This document shows positions 28,707-37,369 of a stretch of 64,000 bases of DNA, one piece after another. How positions within the stretch are numbered: the stretch's first letter is position 1; every line of letters begins with the position of its first letter. The stretch lies in assembly GCF_900116295.1 (NCBI RefSeq), contig NZ_FPAF01000002.1:350592-414591 (forward strand), written 5' to 3'. This DNA is from Bacillus sp. 103mf (GTDB lineage Bacteria; Bacillota; Bacilli; Bacillales; Bacillaceae_G). The position numbers and the translations under genes were made by a program. Below the pieces are notes generated by a model, which had not been told where the DNA came from, searched no databases, and saw nothing but the letters and a program-made list of their open reading frames with translations.

Positions 28707-28897
28707 TAATAATTTATAAGGTGAAGTACGTATCACATGACTTAGTTGAGTCCAATTAAGCTTCTTGTAACACATAAATGAAATAACACGAATTATTGCC
28801 TGCCTTTGCGTGATTTTCTTTATTAACAAATCATTCCTCAAAATACATTTATTCATCTGCTATACTAAATAATGTATTTAATTCAAGGGAGGACAAC

Positions 28898-29101
28898 ATA
28901 ATAAGAATTTTTAGATTGAGTTGTTTTGGTCTAATTGGAATATTTATAATTATTATTATCGCTGCAATTATTAAATTTTGGTGACTGTAATCTAGTCAAG
29001 CAAGAACTTGATATTAGTGATGAAAAAGTATTTAGTAAAGATTATACAAAACCATATAAAAACAATGAAATGATGTATATACAAAAGAAGTATGAAGGAT
29101 A
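28898..29101 (+). pseudogene. Broken small membrane/lipoprotein-like gene
   Basis: A strong site AAGGGAGGA (28885-28893) is followed not by ATG but by ATA ATA AGA (28898). The frame encodes a hydrophobic segment (GLIGIFIIIIIAAIIKF) and stops at TGA (28982-28984). Dropping one T of the TTTT run at about 28977-28980 fuses it to a second frame, FGDCNLVKQELDISDEK ... YIQKKYEG, ending TAA about 29101. A lost start codon plus a one-base frameshift indicate a pseudogene. Confidence 0.55.
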
Positions 29102-29153
29102 ATTCTATTCTACAAGCAGAATTGTAAAAGAACTCTATTAAATAGAAATAACC

Positions 29154-29186
29154 ATAAAAGCCCTTCTCACATAAAAGGGCTTTTAT
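29154..29186 (+). terminator. Terminator
   Basis: 12-bp arms 29154-29165 and 29175-29186 (ATAAAAGCCCTT / AAGGGCTTTTAT). Confidence 0.8.
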
Positions 29187-29236
29187 TAATTGTAATATAA
29201 TTATCTGCTAAATACTTAAATGTATTAATCTCATCT

Positions 29237-29341
29237 TCAGTCATATCTCTTATATAATTCTTCATTTATTCTCGGCTCTACTAAAACTAATTTTCCCTCA
29301 AATAGAATCATTAAAAGTACTCTCTCTTTTTCATCATCCAT
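29237..29341 (-). CDS. Possible short ORF after comK (34 aa)
   Basis: Frame beginning MDDEKERVLLMILFEGKLVL and ending NEELYKRYD, starting 4 bp past the comK stop. No clear ribosome binding site. A second frame (MKNYIRDMTEDEINTFKYL) overlaps its end, so it could be a frameshifted longer gene. Weak support. Confidence 0.25.
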   Translation of the reverse strand: MDDEKERVLLMILFEGKLVLVEPRINEELYKRYD

Positions 29342-29345
29342 ATCA

Positions 29346-29924
29346 TCAATCTTCTTTCTTCAAAAGATACATTTTCTCATAGGCTGGTTTTAGCTCTAAA
29401 ACCTCATTTTGATTCACTAGTAAAAATTTTGTCGCCGCTTGTTTTCTTTTCCTATCTTCAAATTCTGCCCGAAGCTGTGCAGTTCGATTCCTCTGATTTT
29501 CAAAGCTGTTTTTAGATACTTCTAATTTAATTGTCTGGTCGTTTATGAATTCAATCAGAATATTTCCATGAGGAAGTTTTGTTACAGTTTCAATATGAAA
29601 ATGCGATAACCAAGCACACTCTTTGCGAGAATAAGAAAACGTAGGAAAAAAATAAATATAATCTGTAGGACTAATTGCAATCGGTGCTTTATGCGTAAAG
29701 CCTGTGTATTCTTTCGTACCATCTTTTCGTCCGCCAAAGCTAGCACCATATTGACGACAACTTTGTTCCACAATCTCAAGTGGCTTTTGGTACACAAAAA
29801 ATTCATCATTTTCTTCGATCACACGTGTTACAATTCGTTTGTCATTTAAAACAATTGGAAGCAATGCGATCGTGTTTGAATTCACAATGTACTGCGGCGT
29901 GTACTTTTCGACTTTACTAGTCAT
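29346..29924 (-). CDS. comK: Competence transcription factor ComK
   Basis: 192 residues from ATG 29924, chosen for AAAGGAGAGG 6-8 bases upstream; the ATG at 29945 precedes that site. ComK features: NTIALLP near the N terminus, VYQKPLEIVEQSCRQYGASF, GGRKDGTKEYTGFTHKAPI, FPTFSYSRKECAWLSHFHI and NSFENQRNRTAQLRAEFEDR. ComK binds AT-rich boxes and switches on DNA-uptake genes in B. subtilis; the B. cereus group has comK1 and comK2. Paired ComK-type boxes lie upstream. A partial duplicate lies at 28019-28146. Confidence 0.92.
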   Translation of the reverse strand: MTSKVEKYTPQYIVNSNTIALLPIVLNDKRIVTRVIEENDEFFVYQKPLEIVEQSCRQYGASFGGRKDGTKEYTGFTHKAPIAISPTDYIYFFPTFSYSRKECAWLSHFHIETVTKLPHGNILIEFINDQTIKLEVSKNSFENQRNRTAQLRAEFEDRKRKQAATKFLLVNQNEVLELKPAYEKMYLLKKED

Positions 29925-30003
29925 TTTTTTCCTCTCCTTTGTCATTTTTGGATAATTTCATGCAATTATCTACATGGATAATTGTACCATTTTATACAAA
30001 AAA

Positions 30004-30060
30004 TAAACGTCATTTTCAATTTTTTTACAATTTCTTAGTAATAAATTAAAATTTTCTTTT
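30004..30060 (-). promoter_or_regulatory. Paired ComK boxes with 31-bp spacing upstream of comK
   Basis: TAAA-CGTCA-TTTT (30004-30016, one mismatch) and AAAA-TTTTC-TTTT (30048-30060, perfect) fit the ComK AT-box AAAAN5TTTT. The gap is 31 bp, the spacing of the B. subtilis comK promoter itself. The minus-strand -10 candidate TACAAT (29981-29986) is 17 bp from the nearer box. Confidence 0.6.
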
Positions 30061-30160
30061 ATACGTCTGTATGAATAACAGAATTAAACTACATACTCTT
30101 CCTATAAAAAATAAAATTATCTTATATATAATTTCATATTTTTCATTTTGAAATATTTGT

Positions 30161-30210
30161 AATAAAAGAGAGAGAGCCAGCTCGAAAGCTGACTCTCTCT
30201 CTTTTATTAT
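30161..30210 (-). terminator. Terminator of aceA
   Basis: Long stem of about 19 bp with one mismatch (AAAAGAGAGAGAGCCAGCT / AGCTGACTCTCTCTCTTTT), loop CGAA, overlapping the first bases of the aceA 3' end. Confidence 0.8.
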
Positions 30211-31484
30211 CGCGTAAACTGCTCTGCTTCTGTAGATCCTTTCAATGCTGTCGTTGACGAAGTTCCCCCGGTAATGACTTGTGCTACTTCATCAAAATAT
30301 CCTGTACCAACTTCGCGTTGATGACGCGTTGCCGAGTAACCATACTGCTCTGCTGCAAATTCCGCTTGCTGCAGCTCTGAGTATGCAGCCATACCGCGTT
30401 CTTTATAGCCGCGTGCTAGCTCAAACATGCCGTAGTTTAAAGAATGGAAGCCAGCAAGTGTTACGAATTGGAATTTATATCCGTAAGATGCGATTTCTTT
30501 TTGGAAGTTTGCAATTGTTTTATCGTCTAATTTTTTCTTCCAGTTAAAGGACGGTGAACAGTTGTAAGCCAATAGTTTTCCAGGGAATTTTTCATGAATT
30601 GCTTCTGCAAAGCGTTTCGCATCTTCTAAATTCGGTTCAGATGTTTCGCACCATACAAGGTCTGCATACGGTGCATATGCTAAGCCGCGCGCAATTGCTT
30701 GATCAAGCCCAGCTTTCGTCCGGAAGAAACCTTCTGGTGTTCTTTCTCCTGTAATAAATGGTTGATCAACAGGATCAATATCACTTGTAATTAAATCAGC
30801 TGCGTCAGCATCTGTTCTGGCAATAATGAGCGTTGGTACTCCCATTACATCTGCCGCAAGACGTGCCGATACTAAATTCCGCACTGCCGTTTGTGTTGGC
30901 AATAATACCTTTCCGCCTAAATGACCGCATTTCTTTTCAGAAGAAAGTTGATCTTCAAAGTGAACGCCAGATGCTCCTGCCTCGATCATTCCTTTCATTA
31001 GTTCAAATACATTTAGTTGTCCGCCAAATCCTGCCTCTGCATCAGCAACAATTGGTACGAAGTAATCAATATCACCGTTTCCTTCCATATGCTGAACTTG
31101 ATCGGCACGCTGCAACGTTTGATTAATACGTTTTACAACTGCCGGCACACTATTTGCCGGATACAAACTTTGGTCTGGATACATGTGACCTGATAAATTT
31201 GCATCGGCCGCTACTTGCCAGCCGCTCAAATAAATTGCCTTTAACCCCGCCTTTACTTGCTGCATTGCTTGATTCCCAGTTAATGCACCTAACGCATGAA
31301 TGTAATCTTCACTATGAAGAGAATTCCAAAGCTTTTCTGCACCGCGGCGTGCTAGCGTATATTCAATATCAATCGATCCACGAAGACGAATGACATCTTC
31401 TGCAGAATATGGACGTGTAACTCCTTTCCAGCGTTTATCAAGCTCCCAGTTCTCTTGTAATTGTCCGACTCTTTCATTTCCCAT
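30207..31484 (-). CDS. aceA: Isocitrate lyase
   Basis: 425 residues. Active-site motif [14 protein letters not shown] (catalytic Cys in KKCGH) and ADAEAGFGG are present. It splits isocitrate to succinate and glyoxylate, the first glyoxylate-shunt step for growth on acetate or fatty acids. RBS AAAAGGGGATAG precedes ATG 31484. It lies 23 bp downstream of aceB in the same direction, forming an aceB-aceA operon. Confidence 0.96.
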   Translation of the reverse strand: MGNERVGQLQENWELDKRWKGVTRPYSAEDVIRLRGSIDIEYTLARRGAEKLWNSLHSEDYIHALGALTGNQAMQQVKAGLKAIYLSGWQVAADANLSGHMYPDQSLYPANSVPAVVKRINQTLQRADQVQHMEGNGDIDYFVPIVADAEAGFGGQLNVFELMKGMIEAGASGVHFEDQLSSEKKCGHLGGKVLLPTQTAVRNLVSARLAADVMGVPTLIIARTDADAADLITSDIDPVDQPFITGERTPEGFFRTKAGLDQAIARGLAYAPYADLVWCETSEPNLEDAKRFAEAIHEKFPGKLLAYNCSPSFNWKKKLDDKTIANFQKEIASYGYKFQFVTLAGFHSLNYGMFELARGYKERGMAAYSELQQAEFAAEQYGYSATRHQREVGTGYFDEVAQVITGGTSSTTALKGSTEAEQFTR

Positions 31485-31507
31485 TTCTTCTATCCCCTTT
31501 TCCTCAT

Positions 31508-33097
31508 TTATAAAATCTCATATCCTGGTAACGTTAAAAACGATACAAATTCATCATTTCGAACAAGATTCGTAAATAGTTTCGTAGCTTCGACAAATCG
31601 TCCTTTTTCAAAGCGCTCACTACCAATCTCTTGCTCTATTTTTGCTAATTCTTCTACTTTAAACTGTTCTACTAATGCAAACGTAATCTTTCTTCCATCC
31701 TCGAGTTTCCCTTCCTCGTGACGAATCCATTGCCACACTTGTGCACGTGAAATTTCTGCAGTTGCTGCATCTTCCATTAAATTGTAAATAGGCGCTGCTC
31801 CTCTGCCGCTTAACCACGATGCAATATATTGAATACCAACGCTAATATTTGTACGAAGACCAGCTTCTGTAATCGTTCCTACTGGAACTTCTAATAAACT
31901 TTGCTCTGTAATACGAATTTCTTCTCGTTTTCGATAAATTTGGTTTGGCGTTGTCATGATGCGATCAAATACTTCCATCGCTACAGGAACAAGTCCCGGG
32001 TGGGCAACCCAAGTTCCATCATGCCCATCACACGCCTCCCGTTCTTTATCAGCGCGCACTTTCTCAAATGCTGCTTCATTCGCTTTTGGGTCGTTCTTAA
32101 TTGGAATTTGCGCTGCCATTCCTCCAATTGCTGGTGCATTGCGGCGATGGCATGTTTGAATGACACGTAAACAATACGCGCGCATAAACGGAACACCCAT
32201 TGTCACCTGGGCCCGGTCAGGAAGTAAAAACTGTTCATGATTGCGGAACGTTTTTAAGAAACTAAAAATATAATCCCAACGTCCACAATTTAACCCTGCT
32301 GAATGATCCCGCAACTCATATAAAATTTCATCCATCTCAAATGAAGCATGAATCGTCTCTAGCAGTGCCGTTGCTTTAATTGTTCCATGCGGAATGCCAA
32401 TGTATTTTTGTGCAAATACGAACACATCATTCCATAATCTTGCTTCTAAGTAACTTTCCATTTTCGGTAAGTAAAAGTATGGACCACTCCCCTTTTGCAT
32501 TAACGCTTTTGCATTATGAAAAAAGAACAATCCAAAATCTAATAAACTACCTGATACTTCTTCACCATCTACTAACACATGCTTTTCTTGTAAATGCCAG
32601 CCACGAGGCCGCACCATTAATACAGCTGTTTTTTCATTAAGACGATATTCCTTACCATTTTCATTGGTATACAAAATCGTTCCCTTAACTGCATCTCGTA
32701 AATTTATTTGTCCTTCCATTGCATTTTGCCATGTCGGTGCATTGGAATCTTCAAAGTCTGCCATAAAGACACGCGCTCCTGAATTGAGAGCATTAATAAC
32801 CATCTTACGATCAACCGGTCCTGTAATTTCTACGCGCCGGTCTTGTAAGTCATTCGGAAGCGGTGCAATTGTCCAATCATCAGCCCGAACATTTGCAGTT
32901 TCCTCTAAAAAATGTAACAACTCTCCTGCATCAATTTTCTTTTGCTTCTCTACTCGTTTCTGTAGTAATTCTTTTCGGCGTCCGTTAAAATTCTCATGCA
33001 ACTCTTTTATAAATGTGAGTGCTTCTGGTGTCAAAATCTCCAAATACGCCGGTAATACTTCTCCAACGAGTGTAACCCGCGAAGTTTGCGTCGACAT
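31508..33097 (-). CDS. aceB: Malate synthase A
   Basis: 529 residues. Malate synthase family motifs [38 protein letters not shown] and [15 protein letters not shown]. Condenses glyoxylate and acetyl-CoA to malate. First gene of the operon; RBS AAAGGAGAGG precedes ATG 33097. Two palindromes directly upstream (33117-33175) are candidate operator sites. Confidence 0.96.
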   Translation of the reverse strand: MSTQTSRVTLVGEVLPAYLEILTPEALTFIKELHENFNGRRKELLQKRVEKQKKIDAGELLHFLEETANVRADDWTIAPLPNDLQDRRVEITGPVDRKMVINALNSGARVFMADFEDSNAPTWQNAMEGQINLRDAVKGTILYTNENGKEYRLNEKTAVLMVRPRGWHLQEKHVLVDGEEVSGSLLDFGLFFFHNAKALMQKGSGPYFYLPKMESYLEARLWNDVFVFAQKYIGIPHGTIKATALLETIHASFEMDEILYELRDHSAGLNCGRWDYIFSFLKTFRNHEQFLLPDRAQVTMGVPFMRAYCLRVIQTCHRRNAPAIGGMAAQIPIKNDPKANEAAFEKVRADKEREACDGHDGTWVAHPGLVPVAMEVFDRIMTTPNQIYRKREEIRITEQSLLEVPVGTITEAGLRTNISVGIQYIASWLSGRGAAPIYNLMEDAATAEISRAQVWQWIRHEEGKLEDGRKITFALVEQFKVEELAKIEQEIGSERFEKGRFVEATKLFTNLVRNDEFVSFLTLPGYEIL

Positions 33098-33116
33098 ATT
33101 AGCCTCTCCTTTTTAC

Positions 33117-33175
33117 AAACTGTTTTATAACAGTTTTGATTTTTATGTTTATATTATATAACATAAAAATCAAAA
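33117..33175 (-). promoter_or_regulatory. Two overlapping palindromes upstream of aceB
   Basis: First: AAACTGTT (33117-33124), TTAT, AACAGTTT (33129-33136). Second: perfect 16-bp arms 33134-33149 and 33160-33175 with a 10-bp AT spacer. Both lie 20-80 bp before the aceB start codon, where an operator would be expected. The binding protein is unknown. Confidence 0.6.
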
Positions 33176-33298
33176 AGGAAGGATTTTTTAGAATTTTTTA
33201 ACAATATCTCAAAATTGGTTTATATGTACTTTTCATATTCCTTGTAAATAACGTGGTGTCGCATTATGCAAAATGAAAGAGAAAAATTTTCTTCAACA

Positions 33299-33338
33299 AA
33301 AAAAGCATAGAGTGTACAACACCCTATGCCTTTTTACT
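33299..33338 (-). terminator. Terminator of rsgI
   Basis: AAAAAGCATAGAG ... CCCTATGCCTTTTT imperfect stem overlapping the rsgI stop (33334) with A/T runs. Confidence 0.75.
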
Positions 33339-34386
33339 TATCATGTTTTCCCTTTTCTTTTTCATCATGTTTTGAAGAATTGTCATTCTTATTTTCTTTT
33401 TGCTGCTCTTTTTGCTCTTTTTTCTGTTCCTGATATTCTTTTTTCTGTTCTTTTCTTTGCTCTTTGTTCTCGTTTTTCTGTTCCTTATCTTCTTTTTTCT
33501 GTTCTTTATCGTTATTTTCTTCTCTATGGCCGCTATTTCTTTCTGGTTGCGGCTGCTGTACGCGAGCTGGTTGTTGTTGTTCTTTTTCTTGTTGCTCTTT
33601 CGGCTCACTTCTTTCTTGTTGCACAGAAGAAGAGGAATTCGATGGCGAATCTGAATTAGGGGATGCATCCGGCTGCGAATGTACCTCAGAAGGTTGTTCC
33701 TTCTGCACTTGCGACGGTGCAGGTGAGACAGACGATTTCTTCTTCTCGTTTTCCTGTTTCAGATAAATCCCTGTGCTGACTCCTGCTTTTTGGGCATTCT
33801 CCCTTATCTGCATAGTACTTTCCTGATATATGACTGTAACATGTTGTGTATCATACTCTCTCTTTAACTCTTGCATAGCCTTCTGCAGTTGCGGCTCTAG
33901 CGATTTTTCTTTTGCAACGGATGTTAGCATGACTTGCTTTTCACTCGTTAAGTATCCATCCTCTTTGCTTTGCTTTACAATCGCACGCACTACGTCTTGC
34001 AAAGGCTCATTTTTCCAGCCTTTTATTTCTTTTAAAATACGCCTGCCATCCTCATTGCAAGCTCGTAATTCCGTAACACGAAGATCCTTTGTCACACTTA
34101 CTTCTAAGCTCGGATTAATATCGATAGAAACATAGGCAAGCGCTTTTTCTTCTGGCTGATTGAATACAAACAAAAAAACACATAGAAAACAAGCAAAAAT
34201 TAGCAATGCCGGTTTTAATATAGAAGGAACTGAAAAGGTCACTTGTCTCTTTTCTTGTTCATGAAATACAATTTCCTGTCCGATTATATAAGAGTTCGAC
34301 TTTTTCTTACAATTAATAAATTCTCCGTCTGGTGTCAAAACAACTATGCTGCGTTTTCTTATATCCATCACAATTCCTTTATTCAT
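33334..34386 (-). CDS. rsgI: RsgI-type anti-sigma-I factor
   Basis: 350 residues: N-terminal cytoplasmic RsgI_N domain (1-50, MNKGIVMDIRKRSIVVLTPD), one membrane helix (about 62-78, ALLIFACFLCVFLFVF), an extracytoplasmic domain with AYVSIDINPSLEVSV, and a low-complexity tail (from about 215) rich in Gln, Glu, Lys and Asn. It should hold SigI inactive and sense an external signal, heat or envelope stress. Overlaps sigI by 8 bp. Confidence 0.9.
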   Translation of the reverse strand: MNKGIVMDIRKRSIVVLTPDGEFINCKKKSNSYIIGQEIVFHEQEKRQVTFSVPSILKPALLIFACFLCVFLFVFNQPEEKALAYVSIDINPSLEVSVTKDLRVTELRACNEDGRRILKEIKGWKNEPLQDVVRAIVKQSKEDGYLTSEKQVMLTSVAKEKSLEPQLQKAMQELKREYDTQHVTVIYQESTMQIRENAQKAGVSTGIYLKQENEKKKSSVSPAPSQVQKEQPSEVHSQPDASPNSDSPSNSSSSVQQERSEPKEQQEKEQQQPARVQQPQPERNSGHREENNDKEQKKEDKEQKNENKEQRKEQKKEYQEQKKEQKEQQKENKNDNSSKHDEKEKGKHDK

Positions 34387-35101
34387 TCCCCTGCCCCCCT
34401 CTTATATATTCTTGAATGTATATGTAGTTGTTTACAAAAATAATGCACATTGCAATGATGTATTTTCTATGCCTCTCTAGCGTTTTGCGACTTGTTCTAA
34501 CATGCGGTTCAATTTGTTTGAGAGGTAACTTTTTCTTTCGGAACAGCTCTTCTATCATTTTCTCTTCTTTTATAATAATCTTTACAATTCCTATTAAATG
34601 TTCCCGCGTATCACGATGTTTCGGAGACTCCTTCGCAAGCTCGGCAAACGATATTTTAAATTCAGATAGCACGCTTTGAAAATGAAGAATTTCTTCCTTC
34701 CGATTGCTATTTTCCATCTCTTTCATATATTCTGTAAGTGCCGCTTGTACTTCCATTGTTTCCTCTTGCTGGTCTTCTTTTAAAAAGATAAGGTTATGCC
34801 TAGACTCCTTACGTATATAGTCAATTACATCTCTTTTTATAAGAAGCTCAGCAAATAAAAGAAAAGATTTCCCTTTTTTATATGAATATTGTTCAATAGC
34901 TTGATGAAATGCAAACAGTCCAATGCTATATTCATCGTCCTGCTCTGTAATATAACGACGACAGACAGCTGAAATCGATTTTCGAATAAAAGGCCGATAC
35001 CGAGCGATAAAAGCTTCCTTATCTTCTTCATTTTTTTGTACATTTAATACTACATCTTCTATTGTCGATTTTTTTACGACTTTCATCAATAAACTTAACA
35101 C
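34379..35101 (-). CDS. sigI: RNA polymerase sigma factor SigI
   Basis: 240 residues. Sigma-70-like region 2 (FIARYRPFIRKSISAVCRRY, DDEYSIGLFAFHQAIEQYSY) and the SigI-specific C-terminal domain ending in a helix-turn-helix (RTSRKTLERHRKYIIAMCIIF). Start is GTG 35101 behind AGAAGGAT; an ATG five codons on is an alternative. Forms an operon with rsgI; the adjacent secreted DUF5667 gene may belong to its regulon. Confidence 0.92.
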   Translation of the reverse strand: MLSLLMKVVKKSTIEDVVLNVQKNEEDKEAFIARYRPFIRKSISAVCRRYITEQDDEYSIGLFAFHQAIEQYSYKKGKSFLLFAELLIKRDVIDYIRKESRHNLIFLKEDQQEETMEVQAALTEYMKEMENSNRKEEILHFQSVLSEFKISFAELAKESPKHRDTREHLIGIVKIIIKEEKMIEELFRKKKLPLKQIEPHVRTSRKTLERHRKYIIAMCIIFVNNYIYIQEYIRGGQGNE

Positions 35102-35141
35102 AGGTAATCCTTCTCCTCCCCTCTGCTATAAATAGCAAAAC

Positions 35142-35165
35142 GGTCACTAAAGAAGTGACCATTTC
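35142..35165 (-). terminator. Terminator of the DUF5667 gene
   Basis: 7-bp arms 35142-35148 and 35154-35160 (GGTCACT/AGTGACC); on the minus strand the stem is followed by GTTTTGC. It separates this gene from sigI. Confidence 0.5.
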
Positions 35166-35188
35166 CCCACAGTATTTCCCTACTTTTC

Positions 35189-36256
35189 TTAGTTCTTTTC
35201 TTTATGTTTGTCTTCATGTTTGTTTTCATGTTTTTCTTCATGTTTTTCATGACCAACTTTTTTACCGTTATCTTCATGATTTTCCTTTTGCTTGGATTGC
35301 TCATGATTCTCATGAGAAACAGCAGCTTTATGTACTGGTTGTGCTGGTTGTGCCGGTTGTGCTGGTTGTGCTGGTTGTGCCGGTTGTGCCGGTTGTGCTG
35401 GTTGTGCCGGTTGTGCCGGTTGTGCTGGTTGTGCTGGTTGTGCTGGCTGTGCCGGTTGTTCCGGTTGTGCCGGTTGTGCCGGTTGTGTCGGTTGTGCCGG
35501 TTGTGCCGGTTGTGTCGGTTGTGCCGGTTGTGCTGGCTGTGCCGGTTGTTCCGGTTGTTCCGGTTGTGCTGGCTTGTTTTCCTTTGCAACAGCACGCTCT
35601 TGCTTTTCTTGCGCTTTCTCTATTTTAGCAGCAATTTTTGCAAAACTCTTCTCTATATTTTTGGTAATCGCAGCTTTTGCTTTCGGATTTTTCACTTTAT
35701 CAAGCGCTTTTGCTAATGCTTCGATATTGTTTCCGATGTGAACTTTTACTTTTTCTGCTTCTGTTTTTTCTTTATCAGCCGGCTTTTTCGTTTCTTCTTT
35801 TTTTGTTTCAGCAGTCTTTTCTGCTTCTTCTTTCTTTACTTCAGCAGTTTTTTCCGCTTCTTCTTTCTTTACTTCAGCAGTCTTTTCTGCTTCTGTTTTC
35901 GTTTCTCCTGAAAACTCATCCGCTTTTTCTAAGTTTTCAGCTGCTTTTTCTAATGTATCTTTTGTGAAATCATCTTTTCCCTTTTTCATTAACACATCCG
36001 CTTCAGCAATGCGTTCTGCAGCTTGTTCAGATAGTAACTTTGCCTTGGCTAAATCATTGTTCGCAAGTGCCATTTTAATATCTTCCACCATCGTTTTTAC
36101 GAAATAAAAGAAATCCCCTTGCACTAAAGTCGGCTTTTCTGTCTCTGTTGTTTTTGCTGCGTCTGTGTTGCCGCTAGCATACGCCGCCGTTCCCATTAGA
36201 AATGGACTACATGCCATCATTGTTACCATAGTTCCTTTTAGCAATATCTTTTTCAT
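35189..36256 (-). CDS. Secreted DUF5667 protein with Pro/Gln/Ala repeat tail
   Basis: 355 residues from ATG 36256, which follows GGAGGAAAAA; the longer frame from 36376 adds 40 non-conserved residues. Signal peptide ends near AAYASG (residue 28). Residues about 45-120 form a helical DUF5667-like domain ([20 protein letters not shown]). Three [10 protein letters not shown]-type repeats follow, then another helical part and about 26 tandem AQP/EQP/TQP triplets (DNA 35335-35574), and a His/Lys/Glu-rich end ([15 protein letters not shown]). Likely a wall-spanning surface protein. Adjacent to sigI-rsgI. Confidence 0.8.
   Translation of the reverse strand: MKKILLKGTMVTMMACSPFLMGTAAYASGNTDAAKTTETEKPTLVQGDFFYFVKTMVEDIKMALANNDLAKAKLLSEQAAERIAEADVLMKKGKDDFTKDTLEKAAENLEKADEFSGETKTEAEKTAEVKKEEAEKTAEVKKEEAEKTAETKKEETKKPADKEKTEAEKVKVHIGNNIEALAKALDKVKNPKAKAAITKNIEKSFAKIAAKIEKAQEKQERAVAKENKPAQPEQPEQPAQPAQPAQPTQPAQPAQPTQPAQPAQPEQPAQPAQPAQPAQPAQPAQPAQPAQPAQPAQPAQPAQPAQPVHKAAVSHENHEQSKQKENHEDNGKKVGHEKHEEKHENKHEDKHKEKN
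35335..35574 (-). repeat. 9-bp tandem repeats encoding (A/E/T)QP
   Basis: About 26 consecutive copies of a nonamer of the type CAACCGGCA on the minus strand (TGCCGGTTG on the plus strand) with occasional E or T variants, entirely in frame. Such an array is prone to slippage and length variation between strains. Confidence 0.9.
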
Positions 36257-36346
36257 GTCATTTTTCCTCCATTTGTTTTCTTCACTATACATATTCGGAG
36301 GGAAAATAAGTTTTAGGGGGGTTAGAAAAATTTTTTCATAAAAAAT

Positions 36347-36373
36347 AAAAAGATGACTTCCCGTCACCTTTTT
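36347..36373 (-). terminator. Terminator of the DUF1648 gene
   Basis: 11-bp arms 36347-36357 and 36363-36373 (one mismatched pair) with A/T runs, 24 bp after the gene. Confidence 0.75.
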
Positions 36374-36396
36374 CAATAAGTATGAAAATTACTCTT

Positions 36397-36888
36397 CTAT
36401 TTTTCTATCATCCGTAAACTTCTAACTATGTAAAATATCATCGTACTAAATAATATACCGAGAAATATGACAACAGAAATTGTAGAATATTCAACTTCTC
36501 TTTGCATTGCAATTTGTACGTTTTCCCACGCACTATATACACCAAATGTAATAATCTCAAATTGTAACCACCCTAATAATGTACGGGAATGAATATATAA
36601 TTGTTGTTTTTGTTCTTCTGTAACATGCGAAGGATAGTTAAACAAATGAGGAAAGCGACTTAACACATGAAATAATATATAGAATCCTAAACCAACAGTC
36701 GGATGAATAAAAATATTTCCTTTCCCGCCAAACCCATCTGCTTCTCCATCGAAACCGAAATGAGTTGGAATCACATGTGGTAAAGACGACCACATGAAGC
36801 CAATGTATATAAGCATCAAAACGATTCCAATAAGCGACAAACCATCTAGCCACTTTTCAAGAATTGTTCTTGGCGCAATCTTTTTCAT
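36397..36888 (-). CDS. DUF1648-domain membrane protein
   Basis: 163 residues, four membrane helices. The N-terminal part has the DUF1648 pattern LPHVIPTHFGFDGEADGFGGK after the first helix. Function unknown; related proteins include SdpI-type immunity proteins. RBS GGAGGAGTAGAG precedes ATG 36888. Confidence 0.85.
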   Translation of the reverse strand: MKKIAPRTILEKWLDGLSLIGIVLMLIYIGFMWSSLPHVIPTHFGFDGEADGFGGKGNIFIHPTVGLGFYILFHVLSRFPHLFNYPSHVTEEQKQQLYIHSRTLLGWLQFEIITFGVYSAWENVQIAMQREVEYSTISVVIFLGILFSTMIFYIVRSLRMIEK

Positions 36889-36963
36889 CTCTACTCCTCC
36901 TTGCTTTCATACTATTATTTTACTATATTTTCCATAAAAACAAAAAGAACATTTTTTTATGAT

Positions 36964-37010
36964 ATCTGGTGAGAAGACCACCACCTCAAGCGGGAAACGG
37001 TAGATGGGGG
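36964..37010 (-). repeat. Possible bcr1-type remnant H
   Basis: GAGAAGACCACCACCTCAAG ... GTAGATGGGGGTAG resembles the inner part of a reverse bcr1 copy (CAGTAAGACCCCCACCTCAA ... GATAGGTGGGGGATA). Both ends are missing. Confidence 0.35.
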
Positions 37011-37070
37011 TAGTTCAATAAGGTTACTTATTTTTATAAACAATCTTTTTTTCAAAATAAACAGCATACA

Positions 37071-37348
37071 ATAAAGTGAAACTTCCATCAGTGGGGGTTT
37101 TCTTCATCTCCCGCTGATGGAAAGCCCGCCCAATCGGGCTTTTACGGGCAGTTATCCCCCACCTATCTTCTTTAGAAAAGCGGAAGCGGCTCGCTCAGAA
37201 ACGCAGGACGCCCACGTCCCTGACAAAGAGGCGCTTTTTGCCTCGGCGGAGGGGCGAAGCGACCGGAGATTCTAGCCGCTAGAGCTGGACAACGATTCTC
37301 TCTCAACCTTGAGGTGGGGGTCTTACTGCCCGCGAATAGCGGGATAAA
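37071..37348 (+). repeat. bcr1-type element G carrying a nested N element
   Basis: ATAAA ends at 37071-37075 and 37344-37348; both bcr1 halves are intact (hairpin ccatcagtgggg..., CAATCGGGCTTTTACGGG, CCCCCACC ... GGTGGGGG, CCCGCGAATAGCGGG). The centre is split by a 119-bp N element (37174-37292) between CTTCTTT and CGATTCTC. Confidence 0.88.
37174..37292 (+). repeat. N-family element 1 inside bcr1-G
   Basis: Begins AGAAAAGCGGAAGCGGCTCG, contains the hairpin GAGGCGCTTTTTGCCTC, and ends AGCCGCTAGAGCTGGACAA; AGCGGCT and AGCCGCT pair to close the whole element. Similar units at 37744-37862 and 50131-50249. Confidence 0.8.
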
Positions 37349-37369
37349 AATAAAAAAGAGGTGAAGAGC

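Larger units (their letters stand above)
28142..28779. repeat. 19-bp direct repeats flanking the small membrane gene
   Basis: CTTCTTGTAACACATAAAT occurs at 28142-28160 and again at 28761-28779, bracketing about 600 bp with one gene. The first copy abuts the comK fragment. Could mark a duplication or insertion boundary. Confidence 0.6.

Noticed and set aside
33400-33766. Plus-strand hydrophobic ORFs of about 80-130 codons
   Set aside because: They lie opposite the low-complexity Lys/Glu/Gln tail of rsgI and reflect its reverse complement.
35335-35574. CRISPR-like periodic repeats
   Set aside because: Pure in-frame nonamers without spacers.
35062-35716. Long plus-strand ORFs rich in Val/Pro or Trp/Leu/Cys
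   Set aside because: They are antisense shadows of the 9-bp repeats in the DUF5667 gene.
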